Translations under genes and position numbers: made by a program
Source: Macrosoma leucophasiata
Lineage: Eukaryota; Arthropoda; Insecta; Lepidoptera; Hedylidae
NCBI GenBank assembly: GCA_036365455.1
Contig: JAWQUS010000016.1
Location: forward strand, 10,625,001-10,689,000
Length of the DNA stretch: 64,000 bases
Direction of reading: 5' to 3'
The notes under the pieces: generated by a model
Seen by the model: the letters and a program-made list of their open reading frames with translations, nothing else
What the model was told of the DNA's origin: nothing
Database searches by the model: none
Shown: piece after piece, positions 1-13,000 of the stretch
How the letters are laid out: every line of letters begins with the position of its first letter
Position numbering within the stretch: position 1 is the first letter of the stretch

Positions 1-228
1 ACTTCGAATCATTTCACAGCACGACCTATAGCCGCCATATTATCGTTACAAAAATTATAGTAGGTATATATTTTTTTTTTCTGTAGGTCTGTCCTTATTG
101 GTCCATAAATTGAAATAAATTATGTAAAGGATCAGCTTTGCAGTACACTGCTTGACGCCATATCTTGCAGTGTCAGCGGCTATAACGGAGCATACCTTTT
201 CATTTTATCTGTCAACTACGGCGACGGA

Positions 229-609
229 GTTTTGGCGGGAACCTCGAAAGAGGTGTATGGTGCTCTTATTTTATTTCATTTACTTGGTGTATTTTTAAGT
301 TATATTGAATAAAATTGGTGGCATTTTGTTTGATATAGGATTATTACAGTGCTCGTGTATAGTGAAATAGAATAACAGTGCGAAAACACGACCTTTCAGA
401 TTGCCTCCAAAACTTCATTGTAAATATTTTGGTAAAGTAGCCATCGCTTTACTCGAATAATTTGACTGTAACTCACTTGACTGACATACTTAATAAGTAA
501 TTGACTGACTATATTACACTACTTTTACGCTGCTTAAATAAATACGAAATATCGTTTTACTTGACACTGGCAATATGCGTGATAGCGATGCAATAACTGA
601 AAAAAAAAA
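229..609 (+). repeat. Poly(A)-ended interspersed repeat, copy 1 of 3 (TAF1 5' flank)
   Basis: This ~380 bp segment starts at GTTTTGGCGGGAAC and ends at an A-run after ATAGCGATGC. Two more copies occur at 26599-27274 (+) and 48611-49037 (-). All three share the start, the TGACTGACTGA-rich middle and the A-rich 3' end, as a retroposon would. No protein or tRNA promoter was recognised. It lies 220-600 bp upstream of the TAF1 start and may form part of its promoter or 5' UTR. Confidence 0.75.
230..242 (+). promoter_or_regulatory. E2F-like motif TTTTGGCGGGAAC
   Basis: TTTGGCGGGAA fits the E2F/DP consensus. It is kept in all three copies of the repeat (also 26600-26612 and, reversed, 49025-49036). 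Occurrence is seen; binding is inference. Confidence 0.4.
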
Positions 610-805
610 TTTTTTTCGACGACGAGACGACGACTGTCACTGTCACACTGTCACTGTCATTTTTCTGTAAACGAAACCAAGCGACGCGAGCTGACCCAAG
701 CCTTATTTTCGTTCTTTCGTTTTTCGTTTTCTTAAACTTTCTGGAATAATGCTAAAACTGAACAATGTGTGTAAACTCCTAGAAACATAATATTTTTAAA
801 ATTTT

Positions 806-830
806 CAGTTTTATAATTTAAGTTTCAAAC
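806..830 (+). promoter_or_regulatory. Possible 5' UTR splice acceptor before the TAF1 start
   Basis: TTAAAATTTTCAG ends at 808, 22 bases before the ATG, and resembles a 3' splice site. If used, the true first exon and promoter lie further upstream. No TATA box or initiator could be assigned. Confidence 0.35.
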
Positions 831-1050
831 ATGTGTGACAGCGATGATCCAAATGATAATGGGAGACCCGGTATGGACCTAACTGGGTTTCTGTTTGGGA
901 ATATCGATGAGACTGGTCAGCTAGAAGACGATGGACTCCTAGATGGAGAATCTAAGCGGCTTTTGTCGTCGCTAAATCGCTTAGGACTTGGCTCGATGCT
1001 GTCTGAAGTCTTAGACCAAGAAGAAACTAATGAAGATGACGAAGAGAAAG
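831..1050 (+). CDS. TAF1: TAF1 coding exon 1 (TAND-like N-terminus)
   Basis: Residues 1-73, with [11 protein letters not shown] and [15 protein letters not shown], which match the TBP-binding N-terminus of insect TAF1 proteins. The ATG follows an in-frame TAA at 819-821. Donor is AAAG|GTTTGT; the exon ends in phase 1. Confidence 0.93.
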
Positions 1051-4000
1051 GTTTGTGCTATTTTTTCTGAGAAATCCCTTAAAGTATTTCCAGGTAGAGG
1101 ACATAGTTGGGTAAATAACCTAACATACTAACTCCCATATAAGTAAATAGACTAGTGGAATTGGCCCACCGTAGCCTACCCAAAGGCAGAGCCATCTTTC
1201 AAATCCAGTTGTAAATCTGGGGCATTCTTGAATCCACAAATTTAATTCAAATTAGACTATCCAATTTTGAGGTTAGCATAAGATAAGCAACTATGCTTAT
1301 CTTATGGAAGCCTGCCCCTGGGCTTAAGCACAAGGATGTTTATGTAAACAAGTTATTCCACATCTAAACAAGAACCTCTTGAACCACGTTTACCCGATAT
1401 CGGTCAAGAACAATATGAAATCAGTTGTCATATTTTTCTCGTTATCTGACGGGCTACAATGGAGTTAGCAGGTTAGATTTAGCTGATGTGATGCAATTAT
1501 TTGCCTCTAATGCTATTAGAGACCTAATTCTCATAATATAATAAAAAAATAAATTGTAATAAAATCTGTTTGCTTTCTTGCTTTAACATTGGGACCATGA
1601 TTTGATTGGATCATCAATCAAGTGGAAATTCGAGGGTCCAGTGCTAAACCCATTAAGTGAAAAAATATAAAAAATTAGTTTTTTTTTGCATCTTAATCGA
1701 TTTTTTACGCTCTTTCCAATGGTATTATCCAATAAGCGAAATTCGCAGTAGAACCTCAAGTTTCTTGGTGTAATAACCCAATAAATTAAGGTGTTTTTCC
1801 AAAACTGATATACCCTAAAGAGATTTATCGGAACAAAATATATTTGTATATTACGCATAAACAATATAAGTTTATTTATTTTAATTTAATGTTGATTAAG
1901 TCTTACCAAAACACTTTTTAACATTTATGGTAATAACCATGATCTATATTTATCGGGTTTTAGCTTTATCGACATGATTATGAAAGTAAATAAAACTAAA
2001 TGGCAAAAACCATTAATTCTACTTATAGGTGTACTTATATGGATTAACTCATTTCATTATTTAAGTTTCTTCTAATGTTGTTTGTGGTAAAACCCAATAA
2101 ATCGAAGTGTTTTTTCAAATTATTCGATTTATTGTTAGTTTAGTGCTTATGGTTGGTGTTAAATAATACGATAGGTGGATGCAGAAGAAAATTAGTGCAA
2201 TTGGCATGCATGAAACAGTTAAATCCACACATTATAACAATTTTTTAAAACGGTTTTGAACTTACCTATTTTTATACAATCTTTGAAAAAGGGACGTAAA
2301 ATAAGTATCTTTATCATCACCATTTCAACCAAAAGATGTTTACTGCTGAACAAAGACGGGAGGTCTTTGTTCAGACGTTCTTGGGCCGCCCTTTCAGCGA
2401 CTGCCCGCAACATTCACCTGGTCGTCGATCCATCTTGTGGGGGGGCCTGCCTACGCATCGTTTTCCAGTACGCGGAACTAACTACTCAAAAACTGTTCAG
2501 CCCAACGGCCGTCAGGTCTTCGATCTATGTGCCCTGCCCACTGCCACTTGAGTCTCGCTATTCGGTAAGCTGTGTCGGTAACTTTGATTCTCATGCAGAT
2601 CTCCTTGTTTCTGATTCGATCTCGCAGAGAAACTGTGAGCATAGCTCTCTCCATGGCTCTCTGAGTGACCTTGAGCCTTCTTATGAGGCCCATAGTGAGC
2701 GACCACGTTTCTATCCCATATGTCATCACTGATGTTGGTTTCGGTGGTTGACCTCTTTTTCGAAGTTGGACCGACCTACCTAACTAGACCGTTTGTCCCG
2801 GGTATACATAATTGTTAAGAATTTCAAGTATTGTGCCCTCGAACATAACAGGAGTGGCTGTAACATGGACATTTGATATAATTTTCATCATGTCCATGTT
2901 CATTATAATGCCCACTCGTTAAGAGGTTCTACTGAAGTCATTGAGCATTGTACTAAGGTCTTCCAGGGTCTCAGTCATGACTACGACATCATCTGCAAAT
3001 CGGAGGTGGGAGATGTACTCGTTAATATTGATGCCGAGTCCTTTCCAGTTCAGAAGCTTGAAGACATCTTCCAGTGCAGCGGTGAACAGTTTCGGAGATA
3101 TAACATCTCTCTGTCTCACACCTTGCAGCAGTTGGATAGGTTTCAAGTTCTGATCCTGAAGTCGGATCGACACGGTGGCGTTCTCATACAAGCTCCTCAG
3201 CACCTCGATATATCGATAGTCAACTTGCGATTCAATGACTAGGATATCTATCTGTCGAGCCGCCTGTACACAAAGCATCTTCAGAGGACTTCAGAACCAT
3301 ACCGCGCCTCTCCTCCATGAGCTTGAGAGTTGGGCTGGAGATCTTTATGGTCTTATTCGTAGGGCGGGTCTTGAAAAACTAAGGCCGCTTAAGCCACCAT
3401 GCGGACAGTTTCCACGATTTTGGATTGGATTTGGGCAGTTCCTGGGCGGAGCGTAGACTTTATGAGTCGGGATCTTTCGATCTTGACATTTATATTCAGT
3501 GTAAATAGCGGAAATGAAAATAAACCAGCCTTAAAAAGTGACGAATACTGTTTTTAGTCTATTTTTTACTCAATAAAACTATTAAATAAACTACTATAAA
3601 TGTTTAATTTGATCTTTCTCTTTGGGGTAAAACCCAATAAGTCACTACCTCACGTAACTTTTTTCTATTAATATATAAATGGTGTATAATGGGCAGTTCA
3701 GAATTGTTTCAGTAATCAGTAATATATATTTATATACTTTCACCTCAAATGCGTATTACGACGATATAATACGAATAGCAGGGGTATATTTGTCATTGAA
3801 ATTTAAATGTTGAATTACTCAAAAGTAAACATTTTACACTTAATGGGTTTGAGCACTATACCCTTGGTATAGTTGTAATTCAATAATTATTATGTTATGA
3901 GATTGAAGTTACATGACTGTTAGGCATGAGTAATTATTGAAATTATGTTAAATCATTGGTAGTTACTAATAAATAAATCCTGAAGTATTTAAAAAGCTAT

Positions 4001-7000
4001 TGTCCTAATGAAGATGTTTCTAGTCATCCCTAAATATTGCAACTTACACTATCACCCCATAAATAAGGTTGCATAATGATTAATCGGACATTTCTTTCAA
4101 ATCCTGAAGAAAATTTTTATTCTTTCTATTTCAATGAGGTTGTGCCTTCATTTTCCTTCAAGTTGTTTCATTGTTAAAAGCAAATGTTTATTTTATTCCA
4201 GATTACACCCAGAAGAGCCCCTCAGCTGTTGACTTTTTTGATATAGATGATGTTGCAGATGACATAAAAGTGAGTGCAATTTTGACATAACATATGACTG
4301 GCAATACTTTATCATTTGAGGTACAGCAGTAAAAATACAGTATCCTCCCTGTTCATAAAAATATTAGTAAAAGAGTTCCCACATCAAAAAAAAAATAAGA
4401 TAAACTTTCTTAGTTTTAATGAATAAAGCATTTTTATACCATAGTGTGCTTTACGCATGCTGTGTAAAGTAATTGACTAACTTCACTCATGTATACAAAA
4501 ATTAATAAGGATTTATGTCTTGAAATTTGAAAATACACGGCAAACAAATGACAAGACAGGGATAGGCAAGTGTTACTTCTGAAACCCCTTCTGTGTTGTA
4601 GAGTAAGTGACAGTGGAATCAATGAGAAGTGTTGACTATAGTTTGTTTTGTGGAAAATATAATTTTTGTCAGATACAACACTTTTAAAATAATAATTTGG
4701 TCCCTTGGCGTAAATTTAGCACCAGGCACAGAAAGGAAATGATGTATGAGGAAATTTAAAATTAGGCTTTCTTTTTATATCCATTAATTTTCAATAATGG
4801 TATGTTTTTAATCATTATTTAATTTTCTTTCTTTCAATAGTGTAGCCTTTTTGTATAATTATTGAATATGGGAAAGATTAACATAATTTGTGTTAATACT
4901 AAATAGGTAGAATGTAATACGAATGGACTGGTGGTAGAGCTCCAGTGATGGAGCTCGCGGGCGAAGGCACCATCGCATTACTTAATGTACTTGCCTCTAA
5001 ATGGTAGTGTTCAGCATTAACGTGTTCCGGTCAGGTGGTAATGTACGGCCCTGTAATTTCCGGCACAGAGGCATAACACCTTAGGCCTCAGGAGAGGTAA
5101 CGCATCTGCATTTTGACCTTGGTCTTTATGTGGGTGTCTATAGGCTGCAGTCATCATTTAACATCAATGCGAACTGCATGCTTGTTTGCCACTTTCATTA
5201 GATAAAAAAAATAGATGACAATACATTCTCGGAATATGTGGTTAAGGAATCTATGAATACAATATGTGATACATCAGCTAAAGTTGTAGACACTAAGCAA
5301 TTGTTCACAGAATGAAATGAAGACAGAACGTAATACTTTTAAAGATGAGAGTGATACAGAATCTTGGAGGGAATCTGATCATTATTATGAAAACCGGGAA
5401 CATCGTAACAATGATGAGGGTTATGAGGGTGATATGGAAGGTGATGGGGGACTCATGCCACCTCCATCTACTGTCCCGTAAGTATTTATTGTGTACGACA
5501 AATTAAATATTAAGTGGATTGTATCATAATTATTTTAAATACAAAAATATATTGTTATTAATGTTTTAAATTTTGTTTTTTTTTTCATCAAGAGCCTAAA
5601 TTTATATTTTATTATAGTTATTGTTGTGAGAGTTTAAAAGAGTTAGTAGTGGAATGATTAATATATTTAATTGAATAATATATGGAATTGAATATTTAAT
5701 TGATTCTTGCATGAAAGTCTTATAACTGCAAGTCATAGACATACTAATATACTTGGTAACTATATACTTGGTAAATAACCAGGTATGTGTAAATGTAAAA
5801 TGCAATGCTAATAATAGTGATAGGCTTGCACAACTCATATAGGCAGATAGATGATGTAATTCAGTGATCAAGAGGAGTCTTTGCACCATCATTGATTAAA
5901 TTTTTAATTGTATGTTCTGATGTACATTGCCAGCACTGTTTAGTGCTCAGACTGGGGAGACTTCGTCATAGACTGACTCACTGGGGAGAATTTCGTTGTT
6001 ATAGATTGACTTACTTCAGAGAGTTTTGTTGTTATAGACAGTCTACTGCTGCAATTTATGGAGGAAATATATGACTTCTCTCGCTATTTTTGTATTGAGA
6101 GCAATGATGTTTTCTTGATAGGGCACTCTCAGTTCTTTGAGCAGGTGATCTACAGCATCCAAAAATTTTATAGCTTGAGACTGTGTTCCATCAAAATGGT
6201 TACCTTCATACCTAACTGTAAAGGAATGGCTTTGCAGTATATTAAATTGACATCACACCTTATAGTGCTTGCAGTGCATATTGGAACATTTACAATGTTA
6301 TGCACCATCTGTATGAAACTAATAGAATGAAGCAATGGTAACTATACAGGTTGGATAAGTACGACAAAACTAAGTATACTCTGCAATATCCCAAGTATTC
6401 CTGCGAATATAAAGTAAATACTATTTCATAGTTTAGTTCTTCAAGTTAGTTCAATCTTGTTTGTTATAACTTATCCAACACTGCTGTATTATTTAGTTGT
6501 TTTATTTATAAAAAGTCTGTGTTAATTATAATAAGAGAAGTAGTGTGTTGTGCTCCGACCATAAAGGTATAATTCTATGGCTCCGATATATCATAAGTGA
6601 TTGTTGAAATCCCAAATGATAAATAAACATTTTGACTTTGAATTTGACTTTTATGTAGTAAAACTTATTTTGATGCTTTCTCCAACTTGCTCCAACCTGT
6701 ATAGAATATAAGGAAATTGAATGTGATTATAATCAAATGTATCAAGATTATAATCTGTTTCATTTAATATAGAAGACAAAGAACTGAAAGACCAAAAAAG
6801 TTGGAAACTCCGTTGGCTGCAATGCTTCCATCCAAATATGCTAATGTGGATGTTACCGAACTGTTCCCAGATTTTAGGCCTGATAAAGTAAGTATTGTAG
6901 TCTTGTTTTATTTTGTATACACTTATATACAGTGCTCAACAATAAATATTGCACATTGAGCCTAGGAAGGAGACTTCGGCTTATTTCGGGTCCGTAGAGC

Positions 7001-10000
7001 GTTATCTCTTTCGCTCCGTACCTATTCGACGTTTGCGGACCATTTTGATCAAGTTTTGACCAATACTGACCTGTCAGTGCTTACGTAGGCATTGTGCAAC
7101 AGAGATAACGCTCTACGAAGTCGTAACGAGCCGATCGTCTCGCAGGCTCGATGTACAATATTAATTGTTGAGTACTGTAGTAAAATGAATGAATATATTT
7201 TTTATTATTCAGCGTTACGCGGGATAGTGTGCAGTCGTAAGAGGAGGTGAAACTAGATTGAAATTCAAACTTTAGAAACAACATTTAAAATAAATGGACT
7301 TTATGGCCGATTCAATATTTTGATATCGTAACTATGGGTTTCGACGTAACAAAATATTTCTACAGTAAGAAATGTAGCAGTTCAACATAGTGGTTTAATT
7401 TCATTGATATAAAAAAGTTATCAAGTTGAATACTTGATTAAATCACAAACGAAAACTGGTTCAAGTATATTAAGTGTATGTCTCTATCGTGATATAAACG
7501 TAACTTTTAGAAAAAAAATACTATTCTAATTTTTAAAATTTTGTTTTGTCGATAGATTTAGGTCGAGATTTATCTACTACCTCCTTTCGACAATGCACTT
7601 TATCCCATACCACACTGAATACAAGTGATAAGCATATGTGAATCATATGCTGGTTAAGTGAATACTTATTCAAAGTAGACTATTAAAATATACATTAAAA
7701 CGAGAAGTCAGATGTAGACGAGTTGGCACTCTAGACCACTTATCCCATTTTCTGATGTCAAAAACTTTATGACAGGACAGAAAAGTTAAAGATTCACTTC
7801 TTAGACAACATTTATTGATGAAAAATAATATTTTACCTCAGGTAAAGTAAGTACACTTGTAGTTAGTAAAACAAAAACAGTTTTAAAACGGGCGTCCTCT
7901 ATCACATATCTCTACTAATGAATAAAAACAAAATTACATTTCTTAGTTATTAAAACTCGAGAAAGGCTGGACCGAATTCGCTCAGTTTAGTTATGAAATA
8001 TTTTTAGAAGTCCAAGGAGGTTTAAAAGATAAGAAAATATGAAGAAATTGTAAAGAAAATAAAAAACAACAATTTACTGGTAGTAGAGCTCCAGTGACGT
8101 TGTTCGCGGACGTAAGGAGCACCGTATTACCTAATCTACTTGCTCTAAATGGTAGCACTACCGCGTTCCGGTCAGGTGGTAATGCACGGTCCCGTAATTT
8201 CCGGCACAGAGGAATTATTACCTTAGGGTTCTGGAGTGGCAACGCATCTACATTGAAATCTCTGGTTTCATGAAGATGTTTATAGGCTAAAGTATGACTT
8301 ACCATCAATATAAACTGCATGCTTGTTTGCCACTTCATGACATAAAAAAAAACGTTTTCCCACAGAAATAATTCTTATTTGTCAAATCGTTGACACATTA
8401 AGCCTGGGTTGCACCACGACTTTTGTTAAAGTTATATTTATATCCTGCTCTAACTTTAACAGATTTCTATAAGTTAGATAAGGATGTAAAATGTTACAAT
8501 AACAGAAGTCGTGGCCCAGGCTTATAAGTATTTAATTCTAAGGCGGTCCGAAGTTAACCTGTTCAGCTAGTAGATTATATAATACAAATGCTTTAAACAT
8601 AATTTTTTTTTTGCACCAATTAGTTTTTAATATAAGGACTGCAAAATGTATGCCTATGATTAATGATAGAAATATTGCAGGTTCTACTATTCTCCCGTCT
8701 TTTCGGACCTGGGAAGCTATCAAGTTTGCCACAAATTTGGCGCGGGGTGAAGAAGCGTAGACGACGCAAGCGCAGTGGGAGTACCAGTAGTGACACTCCC
8801 CCACTGCAATCGGAACTGCCAGAGCCTCAGTATGCTAGTGATGATGAAGACAAATTACTGAAGTACGTTTTTTTTTATTTTAAAATTTGTAGGTTCGATT
8901 TCCACTCCGGGACAAATATTTGTATGGCCTACAGATATTTGTTTCGGGTCTGGGTGTTTGTGCATGTGTTGTGTTCTATAATGGTATCCACGATACAAAA
9001 AAAACTCATAAAATTATTTAATTACTTGGAATTACCTAATAGAATTTGCTTGTGATAGGTCAAATTACAAAATATAAAATGAAAGCGAATAACAACTGAT
9101 ACGTTGATTAATATGTCAAAGTAAACAAAAATAAAATTAATAATGGTCCAAAAATATTTAATAAAAATAGGTATCAACAGAATGTTCTATACTCTCTTTT
9201 ACAAACGGTAAGATAAGACTAAATAAAAGAATATGGGACATTCTTTGTCATTCTGTCATCACTGGCAGAGTTCCAAAGCCCACATTACTGAGAAAAACCT
9301 GCAAAAACAAAATCAAGACAAAAACAAAATCAATCATCAATCAATCAGTAGGGTCATATTATATTTGTCTTATTAAACAGGTTTAGACGTAGTGTGGAGC
9401 TGTGAGTGTAAGCGTCTTTATTTATATATATCGAGGGTCCAGTGCTAAAACCCAATAATTGAAAAAATATCAAAAATGAGTTTTTTTTGCGCATCTTATT
9501 TGATTTTTTACGCTCTTTCCAATGGTATTATCCAATAAGCGAAATTCGCAGTAGAACATCAAGTTTCTTGGTGTAATAACCCAATAAATTAAGGTGCTTT
9601 TTCAAAACTGATTTACTAAAACACCTTAAAGAGATTTATCGGAACAAAATATATTTTTATATTATGCATAAACCATATAAGTTTATTTATTTTAATTTAG
9701 TGTTGAATAAGTTTTACCAAAACACTTTTTAACATTTATGGTAATAACCATGATCTATATTTATCGGGTTTTAGCTTTATCAATATGATTATGAAAGTAA
9801 ATAAAACTAAATGGCAAAAACCATGAATTCTACTTTTAGGTGTACTTATATGGATTAACTCATTTCATTATTTAAGTTTCTTCTAATGTTGTTTGTGGTA
9901 AAACCCAATAAATCGAAGTGTTTTTTTCAAATTATTAGATTTATTGTTAGTTTACTGCTTATGGTTGGTGTTAAATATTACGATGGGTGGACGCAGAAGA

Positions 10001-13000
10001 AAATTAGTGCAATTGGCATGCATGAAACAGGTAAACCCACCCATTATAACAATTTTTTAAAACGGTTTTGAACTAACCTATTTTTATACAATCTTTGAAA
10101 AAGGGACGTAAAATAGGTATCTTTATCATCAGCATTTCAACCAAAAGACGTTTACTGCTGAACAAAGACGTTCTTGGGCCGCCCTTATCCAGAGATTGCC
10201 CGCAACGTTCATCTGGTCGTCGGTCCATCTTGTGGGGGGCCTGCCTACGCATCGTTTACCAGTACGCGGAACTACCGTCAGGTCTTCGAGCTATGTGCCC
10301 TGTGCCCACTGCCACTTGAGTCTCGCTATTCGGTAAGCTGTGTCGGTAACTTTGGTTCTCATGCAGATCTTCTTGTTTCTGATTCGATCTCGCAGAGAAA
10401 CTCCGAGCATAGCTCTCTCCATTGCTCTCTGAGTGACCTTGAGCCTTCTTATGACGCCCATAGTGAGCGACCACGTTTCTGATCAAGGACCTTTTTCTTG
10501 GAGACTGCGGTAAGTCGGACGAGAAGATGTATCATATATTCCCAAACGCTGCCCAACCGAGTTGGATTCGGTGATTGACCTCTTTTGCGAAGTTGGACTG
10601 ACCTAACTGGACCGTTTGTCCCAGGTATACATAATTGTTAACAACTTCGAGTATTGTGCCCTCGAACATAACAGGAGTGGCTGGAATATGGACATTTGAT
10701 ATCATTTTCATCTTGTATCGTTATAACGCCCACTCGTTATAAGGTTCTACTGAAGTCATTGAGTATTGTTCTAAGGTCTTCCAGGGTCTCAGCCATGACT
10801 ACGACATCATCTGCAAATCGGAGGAGGGAGATGTACTCGTTAATATTGATGCCGGGTCTTTCCCAGTTCAGAAGCTCGAAGACATCTTCCAAAGCAGCGG
10901 TGAACAGTTTCAGAGATATAACATCTCCGTCTCACACCTTGCAGCAGTTGGATAGGTTTCAAGTTCTGATCCTAAAGTCGGACCGAAACGGTGGCGTTCT
11001 CATACAAGCTCCTCAGCAACTCGATATATCGATAGTCAACTTGGCATCTCTGGAGTGACTATAGCACAGCCCTAAGGACAAATCTTTGGCGAACACTTTG
11101 GAGCCCTTGTTCCGCTATATGGCCGCTTGAATACTATCAGTATTCAACTGGCGAAGGTTGCGATTCAATGACTTGGATATCTATCTGTTGAGCCGCCTGT
11201 ACACAAAGCATCTTCAGAGGACTTCAGAACCATACCGCGCCTCTCCTCCATGAGCTTGAGAGTTGGGCTGGAGATCTTTATGGTCTTATTCGTAGGGCGG
11301 GTCTTGAAAAACTTAGGCCACTTAAACCACCATGCGGACAGTTTCCACGATTTTGTATTGGATTTGGGCAGTTCCTGGGCGGTGCGTAGACTTTATTAGT
11401 CGGGATCTTTTGATCTCGACATTTATATTCTGTGTAAATAGCGTTAATGAAAATAAAACGGGCTTAAAAAGTGACGAAGATTGTTTTAAATCTATTTTTG
11501 ACTCAATAAAACTTAAATAAACTACCTCATGTAACTTATTTTCTATTAATATGTAAATGGTGTATAATGGGCAGTTTAGAATTGTTTTAGTAATCAGTAA
11601 TGTATATATACTTTCACCTCAAATGCGTATTACGACGATATAATACGAATAGCAGGGGTATATTTGTCATTGAACTTTAAATGTTGAATTACTCTAAAGT
11701 TAACATTTTACACTTAATGGGTTTGAGCACTATACCCTCGATATATTTATCATTTACCAACCATGTCAACTACATACTTTTTGTCACCATCATTGCATTA
11801 AAAAATGTATGAACTGTATAGGCCCATGGAGGAAACGCAACCGACCAATGGCGAATCAAACACAGCATCTGGCGGCGACAAGTCTCAGAGACCAACACCA
11901 GCGCACTGGCGCTTCGGGCCGGCGCAGGCGTGGTACGATATGCTGAATGTACCAGAGACTGGTGAAGGATTTGACTATGGTTTTAAAGTCAAGGTAAATT
12001 ATTGTTGGTGTAGAAAGAGTGCGAGGAATTTTATAAAACTAGCTGATCTGGTGATTTTTTAAGCACCATTTTTATACAAATCTTTTTCTGACTATAAGGG
12101 ATTTATAAAAATATCCAATTTGGTGCAACGTTTTGTTTATTGATTTTTATTTATAGGTATAAAATATAGACCGAAGAATATGAAGTTTGGCACAGTAAAA
12201 GTTTACATGAATAACGAGTGCGAATCACTAATTAAACTCATTATATTCATTAAAATAGTACACAGACTTCCACTCGACACACAGTAAATTAGGTTCACAT
12301 TATTAGAGTCAAAGCAATGTGTATTTCTATACAGAATTTCGTTAGTTCGATAGAATTGTTGTTGTGTCGCAACATGTGTTGCCGTCAAATTTCGACTATT
12401 GGGCGACCACTACTAGTTACTATAAACCAAAGACTAGTCTAAGACCTTGTTGAAGGAGAATAGAGGCTAATGGTGCTTTAGGGCCTTCTTGCCAATAGGT
12501 TTGGACTTCAAATCTCTGAATGGATGATATAACAAAATATAACTAAAATACTAAATAACAACTAGCCTATATTTGACCCTGGGTCTACAATTATTTTTAA
12601 TCTAAAATATAAAGACTAAAAAATGTGTTAAACAATTGTCAACATGAATTGGCCCTTTGTGTACAAAATTCCACTTGTGTACAGACCTATATTTGTTTTT
12701 TTTAAATTACAGGCTCCATCACCTGATCGCGAAGAAGCTCCTAAGGAGTTAGAAGAAGTGTTACTTGACAATGAAAGCTTGGAGAGTCCAGACAGTGGGT
12801 TCCCAGATGATGCTTTCCTTATGGTATCCCAGTTACAATGGGAAGATGATGTTATTTGGGATGGAAATGAAATAAAACATAAGGTTTGTACATTTTTGTT
12901 ATAACATTTATTTGCTACGCCACTGCCACATTGTATTCATATTGAATTTCTCTGTATCTATCGGTTGAATGTCGATTACACATGTAATTGAGGTGACACT

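Noticed and set aside
2919..3278. Host gene encoding a reverse transcriptase-like protein
   Set aside because: It is a broken RTE LINE piece repeated in another intron; frames are disrupted.
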